Positions 11,111-22,518 of a stretch of DNA of 64,000 nt are shown here, in pieces. The stretch is taken from the NCBI GenBank assembly GCA_949130495.1, contig OX422217.1:578814606-578878605 (forward strand), written 5' to 3'. Position 1 is the stretch's first letter, and each line of letters begins with the position of its first letter. This DNA is from Sambucus nigra. Taxonomy: Eukaryota > Streptophyta > Magnoliopsida > Dipsacales > Adoxaceae. The translations under genes were made by a program, and so were the position numbers. The notes beneath the pieces are model-generated. The model ran no database searches. It was not told where the DNA came from and was given only the letters and a program-made list of their open reading frames with translations.

Positions 11111-12053
11111 TGATTGATATGCCCTTAATGTACCTGACAACTTAGAGACACCAAACTCGGTATATGAGAGGGCCAAGGTAACAAAGGCTCCTGACTGACA
11201 ACCAGCACTCTCGTCCTACATAAGGTCGGCTATGGCCGACGTCAATGGTCACCTCATTGTCGGACAGCATCAGAGATCACACCTACCTCGCTCATCAACC
11301 TCGGACGGGACTAAGCCGAGGTAGCAAGGACCACCACCGTCGTGACCAACCTCAACTGAGAATCAATCGAGGTTCCTGCTACTCCAACATAACCTCGGCC
11401 CAGGTTAACGTTATAACTCCACCTACTTTACCTTCGCTTTCCTGCTGAGCCGAGATCATCGCGAATAACCTCTAATTGGGCACTAGTTAGACTTCACCAA
11501 CCTCATACTCTTCCAGGTCGAGGTTGGTATCAATCGAAGATAGCAGAGCATTCACACGCACATGTATAGCTTAGAACACATGGAAAAATCTATTGTAATC
11601 AAATTATTCCCTCCACATGAGGGAATATTGAGGTCATCATTACTTAGTTGAGATTAGCCAGGTGTCACTCTCATACTAGCTCAATGCTCATGCACATGCC
11701 CATTGTATGCTTGGGGGGTACATTACACCCCCCAAGAACTATATATAGAGGTCATCCTCTGCCTTGTAAAAGGATCCGAAATTACAACCCTAGCTGAAAC
11801 TCTGTCATTTTACGCAGTAGAGAGAAAAAGCTTGATAGATTGTATCCATGGCCATTAATGCCTTATTTCATTGGCCTTATTCACTCACTTCCACAATGGA
11901 CATAGGCCTAATTGGCTGAACCACTTAAACATTTGTGTTCATCCTCTTATCCTTATCTATATCACCATACTTGTATGTTCCTGTGCTACCATTGTTATAA
12001 CTAAATTGAGATTATGAACACCTCGAAGGGTGGTGCTATTTCGAGCATCATCA
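11111..12053 (+). repeat. Tat1 3' LTR (943 bp)
   Basis: It starts TGATTGATATG after the polypurine tract and ends CATCATCA, matching the end of the 5' LTR at 736. It repeats the hairpin and TATA box (11710-11747). Several CCTCGGC/GCCGAGG words, some in opposite orientation, occur through its first third (about 11220-11530). Confidence 0.9.
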
Positions 12054-13440
12054 ATTATTATCTTCATAAACTTGAATGAGGATTCATCATGATTTTGAGT
12101 TTTAATGAACAAAGTAGTATCAAGTAATCCACTCATAAAGTCGTGTGAGCTGAGGAAGTTTCTCAATCTTTTATACCATGTTGTGGTGCTTGTTTAAGCC
12201 ATAAAGTTCTTTTGTAAGTTTGACGACATGGTTAGGGAACCTATGATTTTCAAAATCAGGAGGTTGTTTTACATAAACTTCTTCATCAATGTAACCGTTT
12301 AAAAAAGCGCTTTTTTATCCATTTTGAAATATTTTGAAGTCTTTACATCTTGAAAAGGCAAGTAAATTATGTATGGCTTCTAGTTAGGATACAAGGGGCA
12401 AATGTTTCTTTGTAGTCAATACTTTCTTCTTGCTTGAAACCTTGAGCCACTGGACGTTCTTTGTTACGAAGAACCAGATTTATCCCTTTTATTTTTGAAA
12501 ATCCATTTGGTGCCCATGATGGTATGGTGTTTAGGTGGGGGCATGAATGTCCAAACTTGGTTTAGTTCAAATTAAACTAATTCTTCTTGCATATCTAACA
12601 TCCATGATTCATTTTTCTCTACTTCAAATATGGTTTTAGGTTCATTTTTATATGAATGTAAAGTTATTGTAAGCATTTTTCAATTTGGAGGGAGTGGCAA
12701 TACTATGGGAGGGTTCTCCAATGATTTGGTCCTTAGGGTTTTGGTAGATTTTTATAAGTTTCATCATTTTGATCTGAGGATTTTTTTAAAGGAGTCTCGG
12801 GGGGTTATAATGGAAAGTGTTTGCATTTGTTGTTCTAGAATATTGTAGTTATCTTCATCATCATCTAATTGTTGAGGAAAGAATGAATTGATTTCGTCGA
12901 ATGTGACACGGCTAGATTCTTGAATAATTGAAGTTTTTATGTCAAAACTTCTATAGGCTTTGTTATTAGTGGAGTAACCCCAAAAGATTATTTCATCGGA
13001 TATTTTATCAAATTTATTTTAAGTTTTATCGACCATTAAGGATAAAACATGTACACCCAAATACTTCAAAATACCCGATGTTAGATTTCTTTTCATTCAA
13101 TATTTCATATAGGGTTTTGAGGTTTTAGAATCAACAAAACATAATTCTTTATTGGAGGCTCGTTTAACTAGGCAGTGTTTTAAGTTAAATATTAATTGCT
13201 AACCTTTATCACATAATTGATTAATGCTAATAAATTAATGTATAAGACCATCAACAATCAGGAGATTTTCAATGAGGTAGAAGTTGATGTGTTAATTTTG
13301 CCTTCACCGATGATTCTTCCTTTCGAGTTATCTCCGATAGTGACTTTTACTCCTTTTCTAAGGACTAAATTTGTAAACTTTGATTTTTCACCGGTCATGT
13401 AACATGATAATCCATTGTAAGATACCATTTTCCTTCTTTC
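12054..13440 (-). pseudogene. pol: copia pol remnant: protease N-terminus, integrase C-terminus, RT N-terminus
   Basis: Minus-strand reading gives protease-type sequence at about 13430-13250 (KSKFTNLVLRKG, IGDNSKGRIIGEGKI), where the catalytic DSG region is destroyed. Next is the integrase C-terminal segment at about 13050-12880 (DEIIFWGYSTNNKAYRSFD, RVTFDEINSFF), then RT sequence from about 12530 (MGTKWIFKNKRDKSG, a QGFKQEESIDYKETFAP block near 12430, DEEVYVKQPP in another frame). The reading frame breaks many times. The jump from protease to the integrase C-terminus near 13150 shows loss of the integrase zinc finger and catalytic core. The sequence stops at 12054, where Tat1 is inserted. 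Confidence 0.8.
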
Positions 13441-14048
13441 TCAGATGCCTTCATGCATACCTACAATAATTCAAAAAATAGTTTTCTTTTTGGTACCCGT
13501 GAAATATTAGTCCATAGAGGTTAGCATGTGGTGATAAACTACTAGAATTGCAAGAGGATATTTTATCAAAAAAGATACTCGAGTATTTCAAGGAAGGGAT
13601 CATATATTGTGATGAGAATAGTGTGGTTTGTACCTTATATTTTTATGATACACATGTTTAAGACCTACCCTAATTTTATTAAAATGATAACTTTGTTTTC
13701 AAAATATATATTCAACCTTCAATTGTTTATAAAAGCTTTTAAATTTTCCACTTCCTCTTTTAGTTTCTTCATTTCGTTTTCAACAAGATGTATCTGCTGT
13801 TCCTTTTAATTTTCTATGTGTGTGAGTTTTCTTTCAATAAGTCCATTTTCTCTTTTCAATCTTTTTATATCTTTTAAAGCCATTTTATGTTTGAGAAAAT
13901 AGTTGTGATGTTATTTTTTAGATTTTTTATATTTGGTTTAAAAAGTTTTGTAATCTTCACGAAGAGTTTTAATTTAAGAGTTCAAATATGAGTCTTGATA
14001 ATCATTAGAATGTACCTCATCATCTAATCCCATATGGCATATATTTTC

Positions 14049-15069
14049 TTAATTGGATTTTCTTGATTCACTGCTAGAGTGAGATTCTTCCGAGTCACAA
14101 ATATAACCTTTCATGGATTTCTTTCCAAGTGCTTTATGACGCTTAATTCTTTCTTTTCTTCTTTCCATTTCTATTTTTGGGAGATCCACAATAAATTGAT
14201 CGCATTCATCGCATCCAAAGCATTTGAGTTTTTCTTTGGATTGATGTTCATTAGAGGGTTTTATTATGTAGCTTGGTTTTATGTGACCATTCTTTCGTTG
14301 GTATTTGAGAATGCTTTGAAAGTTTTTTGTAAACAAAGCCATCATTTAGTTTATGGAGTAATCTCATTTCTTCTAATTTCCAAGGAGAGACAATCTTTTC
14401 TTTTGATCATTTTGTCCATTTATTATCTCTCTTTTAGCTTCATTCATAAGTAATAAGAGATCCAACGATTTCTTCTAATTTTACGTCTCCCATTTGAATT
14501 TGAGATTGAAGAACTATCTTCTTTGAATCTCACTTCTTTGGCATTGACTTGAGGGGCATTCTAACTTTTTCATTGTTATAATTTTTTCTGCCAAGACTAT
14601 GAAGTTTATATATAATGGTATTCAATCTATCATGCATTTCAGTAATTGGTTTTTCATCTTTCGTTTGAAATAATTCATAGCTATGTATGAGTATGATAAT
14701 TTTACCTTCTCTAATAAGTTATGTGCCTTCGTGTGCAATTTTGAGAGTGACACCCATTTTCTTAGCGGATGTGAAATAAGAGACTCTATTAGATTCATTC
14801 CTTGATAGTGAACATAAAAGTGTGTTTATTACTTTTATAATTTACTTGATTTTTTCTAAAATCATCTTCCGCGTATTCGGTGTCATTTTTTGTGACGGGA
14901 GCATTGTCTACGATTTTTAAAAGAATGTATAGTCCGTTAACTATAAATCTCAATGTTTCATAGTCATAAGCTTGAATAAACAATTTCATTCTGTTTTTTC
15001 ATAAACTAATAGTTAGTTCCATAAAAAATGGGGGTCAATTCGTGGATTGTTCTTGTATAATGGAAACAT
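14049..15069 (-). pseudogene. gag: copia gag remnant (UBN2-type)
   Basis: It starts at ATG 15069-15067 (MFPLYKNNPRIDP). It shows the typical copia Gag opening NRMKLFIQAYDYETLRFIV after a frame break near 15010, and ends at TAA 14051-14049. The C-terminal part has KLKCFGCDECDQFIVDLPK, a zinc knuckle in which the second half (GHxxxxC) is lost, followed by a basic then Ser/Glu-rich tail. Several stops and frameshifts lie between about 14350 and 14800. The Gag would package element RNA; this copy is inactive. Confidence 0.75.
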
Positions 15070-15127
15070 TGGGTAAAAATGCTATTATGATCTTTATACT
15101 TTTTAAAAAATTATTATCTATGAGCTA

Positions 15128-15140
15128 GGCTCTGATACCA
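15128..15140 (-). other. copia primer binding site (initiator tRNA-Met type)
   Basis: The minus strand reads TGGTATCAGAGCC, the primer site commonly used by plant copia elements. It fixes the LTR edge near 15143 and the minus orientation. Confidence 0.85.
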
Positions 15141-15142
15141 AT

Positions 15143-15818
15143 TATTTTCAAGAAATATACCAAAGACGGGGGTGAATTAGGTAAATCACTTTTAATGGAA
15201 ATTGTAAAACTTTCTTAACTTCTTTTGTAAATCAATTTCAATATGATAAATCAATTTAAGTATGAACATTTAATCAACAATGAGCACAAGTCGTTAAGAG
15301 AGAGAGAGAGAGAGAGAGAGATCTTACAAAAACTTTGCAAATTGAGATTTTAATGTGGTTCAATAACTACCTACATCCAAGCTCAAGACGGTACTAAGAA
15401 AACTTCACTATCTCCGGTTCACTTAAGCTCATAATGAAAAACACCTTGCAAATTGTAACAAACAAGTTGCTAACCCATCCTTTTCCAGGTGGTACCCATG
15501 CAAGAGATCAAGGTCTTTAAATGCCATGACTCCCTACAACAATGGCACTACCACCTGAGAAGATACAAGGAAGTTCACCTTAAGTAACAATAACAAGATT
15601 TATATCCAAAATATAAAGTAAAGTAGCTTTACTAAAACAATGGTAAAATGGGTTTACTTTCTCTCTCTAAAAATATAAATAAATAAGTAATCACAATTAT
15701 AATTCCCAAATGGGTTTTGGGTTAAATCTTTAGCACAAGTGGGTATTGGATTTATAACTTTGCTAAAGAGAGGTTGAGGATGGAAATTGAATCTCAAAGG
15801 TGTTTGGGTAAAGATCAG
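15143..15818 (-). repeat. part of copia 5' LTR
   Basis: This is noncoding sequence directly outside the primer site, with the CCCCCGTCTTTGG-type end seen in many plant copia LTRs. It contains an (AG)n run. It is cut at 15818/15819 where a Tat2 LTR starts. The other part is proposed at about 51150-52320, where repeated GTCGACTA/GTCAACTAAG motifs typical of copia LTRs occur. That join is inferred. Confidence 0.6.
15297..15321. repeat. (AG)n microsatellite
   Basis: About twelve uninterrupted AG dinucleotides inside the copia LTR. Confidence 0.95.
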
Positions 15819-16222
15819 TGTTATACCGGAAACTTGTCAGCCAATAAATGGAGACATGTGACATGGAAGCCCAGGTAAACACAATGAAGATGTGCTCAAG
15901 TACTAACAAAATTCCTCAGACTATAAGGAAGGCCAGGACTTAGTACCCTACTAGGTCATGGACTACTATCCACTTTCCCCATTAATAGATAAACCACGGC
16001 CTGGTACACAGACAGGCCGCACACTGTAAGAAAAATACTACCTTATAATTCCATGGCTAGGTGCCTCACAGTTCGCGGCCCCTCAAGCATAGCCTAACCC
16101 CACAAGTAAAGGTCGTCGACCCTAACACATCACCATTGGATCAGTAGTTGTCTATCTTCTTAAAAAGATTACATCTAATTAATACTTATCCATCTAATAT
16201 TTATACATCTAATAAATACTTA
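15819..16222 (+). repeat. Tat2 5' LTR fragment
   Basis: It starts TGTTATACC and aligns with 50397-50770 over most of its length (shared words include TATAAGGAAGGCCA and CCCCTCAAGCATAGCCTAA). Homology stops near 16187. The last 35 bases are a local duplication of CATCTAATWWATACTTATCCAT. It then joins a truncated Tekay LTR. The missing remainder of the LTR, and the gag-pol of Tat2, were probably removed by one deletion that also took the 5' end of the Tekay LTR. Confidence 0.65.
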
Positions 16223-17093
16223 TCCATAACTCATAGTGGTTGTAGTAAAATCCGTCATTTTTTGGTTAGGTTAATGCATAAATTAGGTTTCAAATTTATA
16301 AAGTACTCGTGTTTATATTTTGAGGAAGATTAACATCTTGAAGGGTACTGTTGGAGGTTTTAGATTTTAGTTTGGAAGCAAGATATTTATTTTCATCTAA
16401 ATTGATGCTTAGAAAAGTTTAGACAGAGGATTATAAATATGTTGTAATTAGGTTTATGAATTTAGAGATGCAAAATCATGGACTGTAGACAGTTAGGATC
16501 TATCAAACCTATGTCTATTAGGGGTTAATGATATGGGAATATGATTGGTAGATATCGTTGTGTCATAAAATGAATTTCAGTAGGAAGAAATTTGGGTAAT
16601 AGAGTTGAAAACGCTTTCATGGCGGACGAGCAGTGCAGGAAGAGGAAGAGAGAGAGAAACCCAGGCATCGTTCGTGTGACATCAAATTCGTTCGAACGGC
16701 ATGGTGAGTCATTCGAGCGACGTAATTATATAAGGTGCAGTTTTTCTTAAAATCCGAAATGGGCCAGAGATGTTATTTTTTCGGTTTAAAAGCGAGTTTC
16801 ATCAGTAAGGGATTTATCCTATCATGTTTAGGTATTATAAAAGGAAATGAGTATATATAATTTTTGGACATACAAGAGTGAGAACTAGACATGGAATTCG
16901 AGGCGATAAATTTTTAAGGAATAAAATTATGGGCCGAGGGAATGTGTCCGGGTATTTTTGCTTGAGTGACACCATATTAATAAAATTAATAAATTAATGG
17001 GTAAATTGATTAACTTAGAGTCGGGATAAATATTGACTCGAATATTATAGGCTAGTGCTACGGGAATTGTGCACAAATTAGTCGAATCTAAAT

Positions 17094-17145
<52 letters not shown>

Positions 17146-18483
17146 TGTAATTTATAAATATTGGTGTGAATAATATTAATAGTAATACATACCCCTCTAG
17201 TGCTATCACAGGAGGTTGTGCGATGTGGCTGAACCACCTGGCTAGTGAATGTAGGGTGAGTATAGTCCCCAGGTCATAGTCGTTCAGAATTTTATTGTGT
17301 GATTTATTTTCAAGGGTTAACCGCTTTGGGGTATGATTAGGTTTCACTTCCGGTGAAGGAACTATGGTCGCCTTTACTATGTTTATTTTTTTTTCATTGA
17401 TTCGGGGAGCTATCCGAGTAAGGGTGTACGGGGGGATGAGTATACCTAAGGTGATAGCATTTTAGAGAACATCCGGTGAGTGTATACTCGGGAGGATGGT
17501 TATATATACGACATGTGTGTAAATGTTGTAATACGATGATATGTATATATGGTGTAGATGTATATACAGGTGGAATACATTAAGTGCAATTGTATTTAGT
17601 ATGTACGTATATATGGATGTAGATATTATACGGGCAAATTACTTGGAGTGAAAAGGTATTTCTTGTATATAAGTAGTGAGACTGTTATGTAGTGCATTTA
17701 AAAACGATTAATTAAGTTAATGTGATAAATAACTTATGAAGTAATAGTAAAAATTACCCGGGATAGAGTAGAGTGTCAAGGAGTGTCGAGACACGGCTAG
17801 TTAGACAGGGTAGTGTAACTAGGAGGATTAGGAAGAAGCGTTAGGTGTACAATAATTGAGGGGAGTAATATCTCAAGTGAGTGCGACACTAACTTAAATA
17901 TGAAGAGCATTCATGCATTTTAATTTTTGCATTTTAATTCACTTTTAAAGTATTTTCAAAATAATTTGGACTTTGACCCGTACTTGCAAAAATATTTTCA
18001 AAACGTTTTAGGTGTCCAGCCACACGGATACCAAACTTGATGATCTGTTCCATGTATGCGTAGCTGCAGCAGGTGTGGATGTTGCAGGATTTGGACTTAG
18101 TCGCTTCAATCATTTTATTCCTATAGTAGGATGCAGCTCGATTATTTCATATGGGCATGTTTCACCAACTATTTTATTTCAGACAGACTTTGTACTTAGT
18201 TTATTATTTCCATTGGATTATTATTTTGGATTCGGAATTTTTAGTTGATGGTTTATTCAGCCAGTCTTTTATTTATTTATTCAGTAGTGATTTAAACTAA
18301 TTTAATTGTGTGAATGGTTTAAATTTATATTTATACTGTTGTTGTTGTTTAATAAAAAGATAAAATTTAACATCGGATTTTAAAAAGTTTTTAACAGTGA
18401 TGCTAAGAATGAACCAGAATAGAAACATCTTTTAATTTAGTAAATGACTGATCACCAAGTATTTAATTAGGCAGGGTGTCACA
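16223..18483 (+). repeat. Tekay-like 5' LTR, truncated at its start
   Basis: It aligns with 21620-23851 throughout, with many substitutions and short indels, so the insertion is old. It ends GTGTCACA. A (TA)n(TG)n microsatellite sits at 17094-17149, where the right LTR has only (TA)n. The segment at 16663-16725 has TTCGTTCGAACG-type motifs. It encodes nothing. Confidence 0.85.
17094..17149. repeat. (TA)n(TG)n microsatellite
   Basis: A TA run passing into a TG run with one interruption, within the Tekay LTR. Confidence 0.95.
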
Positions 18484-18485
18484 GA

Positions 18486-18501
18486 TGGTATCAGCGCATC
18501 A
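18486..18501 (+). other. Tekay-like primer binding site
   Basis: TGGTATCAGCGCATCA lies two bases after the LTR end. It matches the initiator tRNA-Met site except for C in place of A at one position of the usual TGGTATCAGAGC core. Confidence 0.75.
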
Positions 18502-18673
18502 TATTTTAGAGTTTTTAGGATCTGTGCGGATTTTCACGTTTCATCTTAGCGTTCTTTAATGTAGTGCCTCATGATAGGATTGTTGTATTTTTTTTACGTA
18601 CGTACATTTTTGTTCTTCTAATATTATAGATGTATGGACTGTGATCTCATATTAACTTGCTTTGAAATTTCAA

Positions 18674-20166
18674 ATGTCGCCTAGGAGAGGTAGACCGACG
18701 AGAGAAGTATCAAGGGATGAGGAGAGGGAGACTTGTCAGGAGCCAGCGGTTCCAAAGCCTCAACCACCACCAGGGAGGATGACGACTGCACAGGTGGCCG
18801 AGATAGTAGCCCAAGAAGTCAATGCAGCATGACATCCATGGCCGTTCATTTCCCATATCCCTAGCCATAGCCTTTAGTGGCACCGGAGATCCAGGCATAG
18901 CCAGGGCCATCTACTTGGTACAGAGTTAGAGAGTCATTACAGAAGGGCCACCCGCCCGAGTTTCAGGGTAGCTCTGACGTAGTTGAGGTATGTTAGTGAA
19001 ATAAGAACATACAAAGCCACTTGCGCATGTTGGAATGTAGTGAGATATAGAAGAAGATGTTAGCTACTTTCAAATTTGCTGGAGCAGCATTACGGTAGTG
19101 GGAGTCAGTTACCACCATCGAGGAGAGAGATATGATGACAATTATTAAGTTCTGGGTGCGATTTGACCACAAATATTTTCTGCCACCAGTGGAGACCGAG
19201 ATGCGAAAGAAGTTCAGTGAGGTGAAATAGGGTGATCACTCCATAGCAGAGTATAAGGAGGAGTTCACCCATTTAGCCAATTTTATTCCAGACGAGGTGA
19301 GTAACGAGGAGCGAAAGAAGGCGAGGTTTATAGATGGATTATCCCGGAGGATTAGGTATCACTTGATTGGAAACTCAGCACTGGTTACGTATACTGATGT
19401 CACCTATTCAACATTATTACACTGCCAGGATTATCGCTTCCACACAAAGGGAAGCAAGAGAAGAGGTGAGACTAGCCAGCAGGGCAAGGTAGGTGGGGGT
19501 GCTATTAGTGGAGCACAGCAGAAGGATGGTAAACAGTGGGGGAAAGACTCCCGGTAGGGGAATTCTGCCAAGAAATTCAAATCTGGGGGTTATCGGTAGG
19601 ATGGCCAGGATTTTCGATAGGTCCAACAGGGTCCCAATCAGCAGTAGCACTTTGTTCCTCAGGGCCAAGGGAATTTCAAGGGAGGCCAGTAGAGACAGGA
19701 TCAGTGGCAGGGAGGATTTGCGAGGAAGTGTTTCTTTTATGGAGAGGCGGGTCACATGAAGAGAGATTTCCCTAAGAGACGCAGGGGGAAACTACAGGAC
19801 GGGGTTCTCGATGTACATCCACTACAACAGTTCATGGGTCAGTTCGAACGAGAAAATTTTAATCAGGAACCTAATAACCAGATAAAGAAACTAGAGTGTG
19901 AAGGTAAATTGTCTTCATTATCCTATGAGAACGAGGTATGTTTGAGAAGCATTAGGGCATCGCACAGTGAGTCGGATTTAGTGGGTGTGTTGTCTGTAAG
20001 AACCATATTATGTCTATATAATTACAATGGAGTAGAGGGGTTCTTTGGTGTTAACCACGAGAGTGTGGGGGTATACACTAATAGTATGTTTGCATTACAC
20101 GAGAGGTTACTACTTTGGGGGACTATAAGATTAGGGTGGATGATTTTCCAAGTATTGGATGGTTAG
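18674..20166 (+). pseudogene. gag: Tekay-like gag (broken)
   Basis: ATG at 18674 gives MSPRRGRPTRE and a Pro-rich N-terminus. The Gag domain follows at about 18930-19440 (AEYKEEFTHLANFIPDEV, KARFIDGLSRRIRYHLIG), then a Gln/Gly-rich segment and a zinc knuckle near 19725 reading CFFYGEAGHMKRDF. That knuckle has lost two of three cysteines against the family pattern CxxCxxxxGHxxxxC. One frameshift separates the N-terminus from the 19297 frame. Many TAG stops sit where Gln or Trp codons are expected (for example after KDSR, GYR, DFR and NQQ), as expected from C-to-T decay of methylated DNA. After about 19840 the frame stays open to 20166 but is not recognised as Gag. Confidence 0.8.
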
Positions 20167-20968
20167 CGATGGTTTGGAAATATAGTGGATAGTTATAGTA
20201 AGGCTTGGTGTTCGCGATACCAAGGTATGGATTATTTCTTCTAGGTATCACCTGAGATAGGTTGTAGCTGATATATATGAGTACATATGTTAAAATGTGT
20301 TTGATAATAGACTTATAATAATATGCTTATATTGTTAATTTTGATCCGGGGGAGTAGGGATGTTTACTGATGTGATTCAAGGTGGATAGGCTTATTTTCG
20401 AGCAGGGAAATATGGCTCGTGATTTATTTCGCGCTAAGAAACTAGTGATAGTAAGGGCATGGTATTGTATGTTATCTCTGGTAGCATAGGAGTGGGCGTG
20501 TATACTTTTTTGTTAACAGATGGGTATTTAGGGGTACGTGCTATGGACTGAGGGCCTAACGGATCTCAACGACCGACAAATGTTAGGTAGTAGTGTATCA
20601 AGGGGGTTCCTTATTTGGATTTCACTTTGTGAGACATCCCACGCATGAAACTTAGTGCAACGTTGAAAGTGGGGAAATTTTTGGTCATTAGTCCATGGAT
20701 TGGTACCTCAGTTATTATTCATGTATGTAGTTATAACTATGAGTTGAAAGTTATGTTGCGATTTAAGGCTGGTAGGGTTGGGCATCATTTGTTCGGTTAA
20801 CCATGGGTATAGGGCATATGGGCCCCCTAGTTGATAAATTTATTTTTAAAATAATTCACGATTTGAAGTGGGAGAGATAGTTATAGCGATCTAAGGGTAG
20901 GTGATTTGGGAGCTAGTCGAGGTTTAGAGTACTAGGCTTATCTGAATTTTGAGGATGAAATCCCTTAT
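20167..20968 (+). other. unrecognised 3' part of Tekay-like body
   Basis: No pol motif was found in any frame. The end (GAGGATGAAATCCCTTATAAGG) looks like the region just before the polypurine tract in Tekay elements. This stretch could be the scrambled remnant left after pol deletion, or sequence specific to a non-autonomous lineage. Confidence 0.5.
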
Positions 20969-20981
20969 AAGGGGGGAGGTA
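20969..20981 (+). other. Tekay-like polypurine tract
   Basis: AAGGGGGGAGGTA lies directly before the LTR start TGTAACATCCC. Confidence 0.8.
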
Positions 20982-22483
20982 TGTAACATCCCATAATTTC
21001 GAGGACATTGAATTAAATTATTTTTGGAGAAATTGAACTTATTTAATTTTGTAGAAAGTCAAATTTATGATTTGGAGAATTTAATTATATTGAAGGATTT
21101 ATTTAATTTTGATGAATTGAGATGTAATTAATTCGGATCATTTCGAGATTTCACATGTGTCGCATTTTCAGGACGAAATTGGGGAATGTTATAAAGTAAT
21201 TCGGATGATAATTCTGAGTGCACGATTGATTCCAGATAGGTCAAAATAGTTGGAAAAGAGTACCCGGTGGTAGCAATTGGGTCTCGGGACAATTTTAGGC
21301 ATAACCGGGATCACACAAGGGTGTGTAGGCCATTTTAACTTGGCCCACAAGCATAATTTCGGGATTAACACATTGAAACCTAAGTTTAGGAGTTTGGAGT
21401 GAACAAAACTCTAAAAGAAAAATATCAAAAAACCCAAATTAGAATAATTGTGATAGGCACAACTCAAAAGAAAACCTAGTCCTACAGAGAAGAAAAGAGG
21501 GTTAACTTTGGGAACTTTTGGGAGACAAAAAAATCATCTTCTTCAAAGGAATCTGACACTACAAATCATATACATGCAAGTGGTTAATTTTCTTTTATGT
21601 AAATCTGTGATAATCGATTTATAATATAGTGGGTGCAGTAAAATCCATTAGTTTTGGGTTGGGTTGATGCATAAATTGGGTTTCAAATTTATAGAGTACT
21701 CGTGTTTATATTTTGAGGAAGATTATCATCTTGAAGGGTCTTATTGAAGGTTTTAGATTTGGGTTTGGAAACTAGATATTTATTTTCATCTAAATAGATG
21801 CTTAGAAAAATTTAGATGGAGGATTATAAATCTGTTGTAATTAGGTTTATGAATTTAGAGATGAAAAATCGTGGACTGTAGATCAATAGGATCTATCAAA
21901 CATGTGTCGATTAGGGGTTAATGATATGGGAATATGACTGGTAGACATCGTTGTGTCATAAAACAAATTTTAGTAGGAAGAAATATGGGTAACAGAGTTG
22001 AAGAACTCTTCCATGGCGGATAAGCTGTGCAGGAAGATGAAGAGATAGAAGAACCCAGGCATCGTTCGCGCGACATCACCTGTCATTCGGACGACATGAT
22101 GAGTCATTCGAGTGACATGGTTAGATAAGGCAGAGTTTTGCTTAAAATCCCAAATGGTCCAGAGATGTTATTTTTTAGGTTTAAAAGGGAGTTTCATCAG
22201 TAGGGGATTTATCCTATTATGTTTAGGGATTACAAAAGGAAATGAGTATATATAATTTTCGGAGATAAAAGAATGAGAACTAGATATGGAATTCGAGGCG
22301 ATAAATTTTTAAGGAATAAATTAGGGGCCTAGGGAATGTATCCGGGTATTTTTGGTTGAGTGACACCATATTAATAAAATTAATTAATTAATAGGCAAAT
22401 TAATTAACTTCAAGTCGAGAAAAATATTAATTCGGATATTGTAGGCTAGTGCTATGGAAATTATGCATGGATTAGCCGGGTCT

Positions 22484-22518
<35 letters not shown>

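Larger units (their letters stand above)
1..12053 (+). mobile_element. Tat1: Ty3/gypsy LTR retrotransposon, Tat type, 5' end cut by window
   Basis: The order is partial 5' LTR, primer site, gag, pol (protease, RT, RNase H, extra RNase H, integrase), tandem repeats, antisense gene, polypurine tract and 3' LTR. The second RNase H between the RT-linked RNase H and integrase, plus the long 3' region with an antisense gene, is the known hallmark of the Tat lineage. Base 1 aligns to about base 11306 of the 3' LTR, so roughly the first 195 bp of the 5' LTR lie outside the window. All genes carry stops and frameshifts, so the copy is dead. The right edge (12053) falls inside reverse transcriptase sequence of a minus-strand copia element, which is the target. 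The expected right copy of the target duplication is the five bases after 12053; the left copy is off-window. Confidence 0.9.
12054..15818 (-). mobile_element. minus-strand Ty1/copia element, interrupted by Tat1 and Tat2
   Basis: On the minus strand, from right to left, it has an LTR part (15818-15143), primer site (15140-15128), gag (15069-14049), a protease remnant, integrase C-terminus and the start of RT, which is cut at 12054 by Tat1. Nearly all of the integrase core is missing, so it had an internal deletion before or after becoming a target. The rest of RT and the 3' LTR must lie left of the window. The remainder of the 5' LTR is probably 51150-52320. Confidence 0.8.

Noticed and set aside
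17093..17347. 84-residue minus-strand frame ending in His-Thr and Tyr-Ile repeats
   Set aside because: It is the translation of the (TA)n(TG)n microsatellite inside the Tekay LTR.
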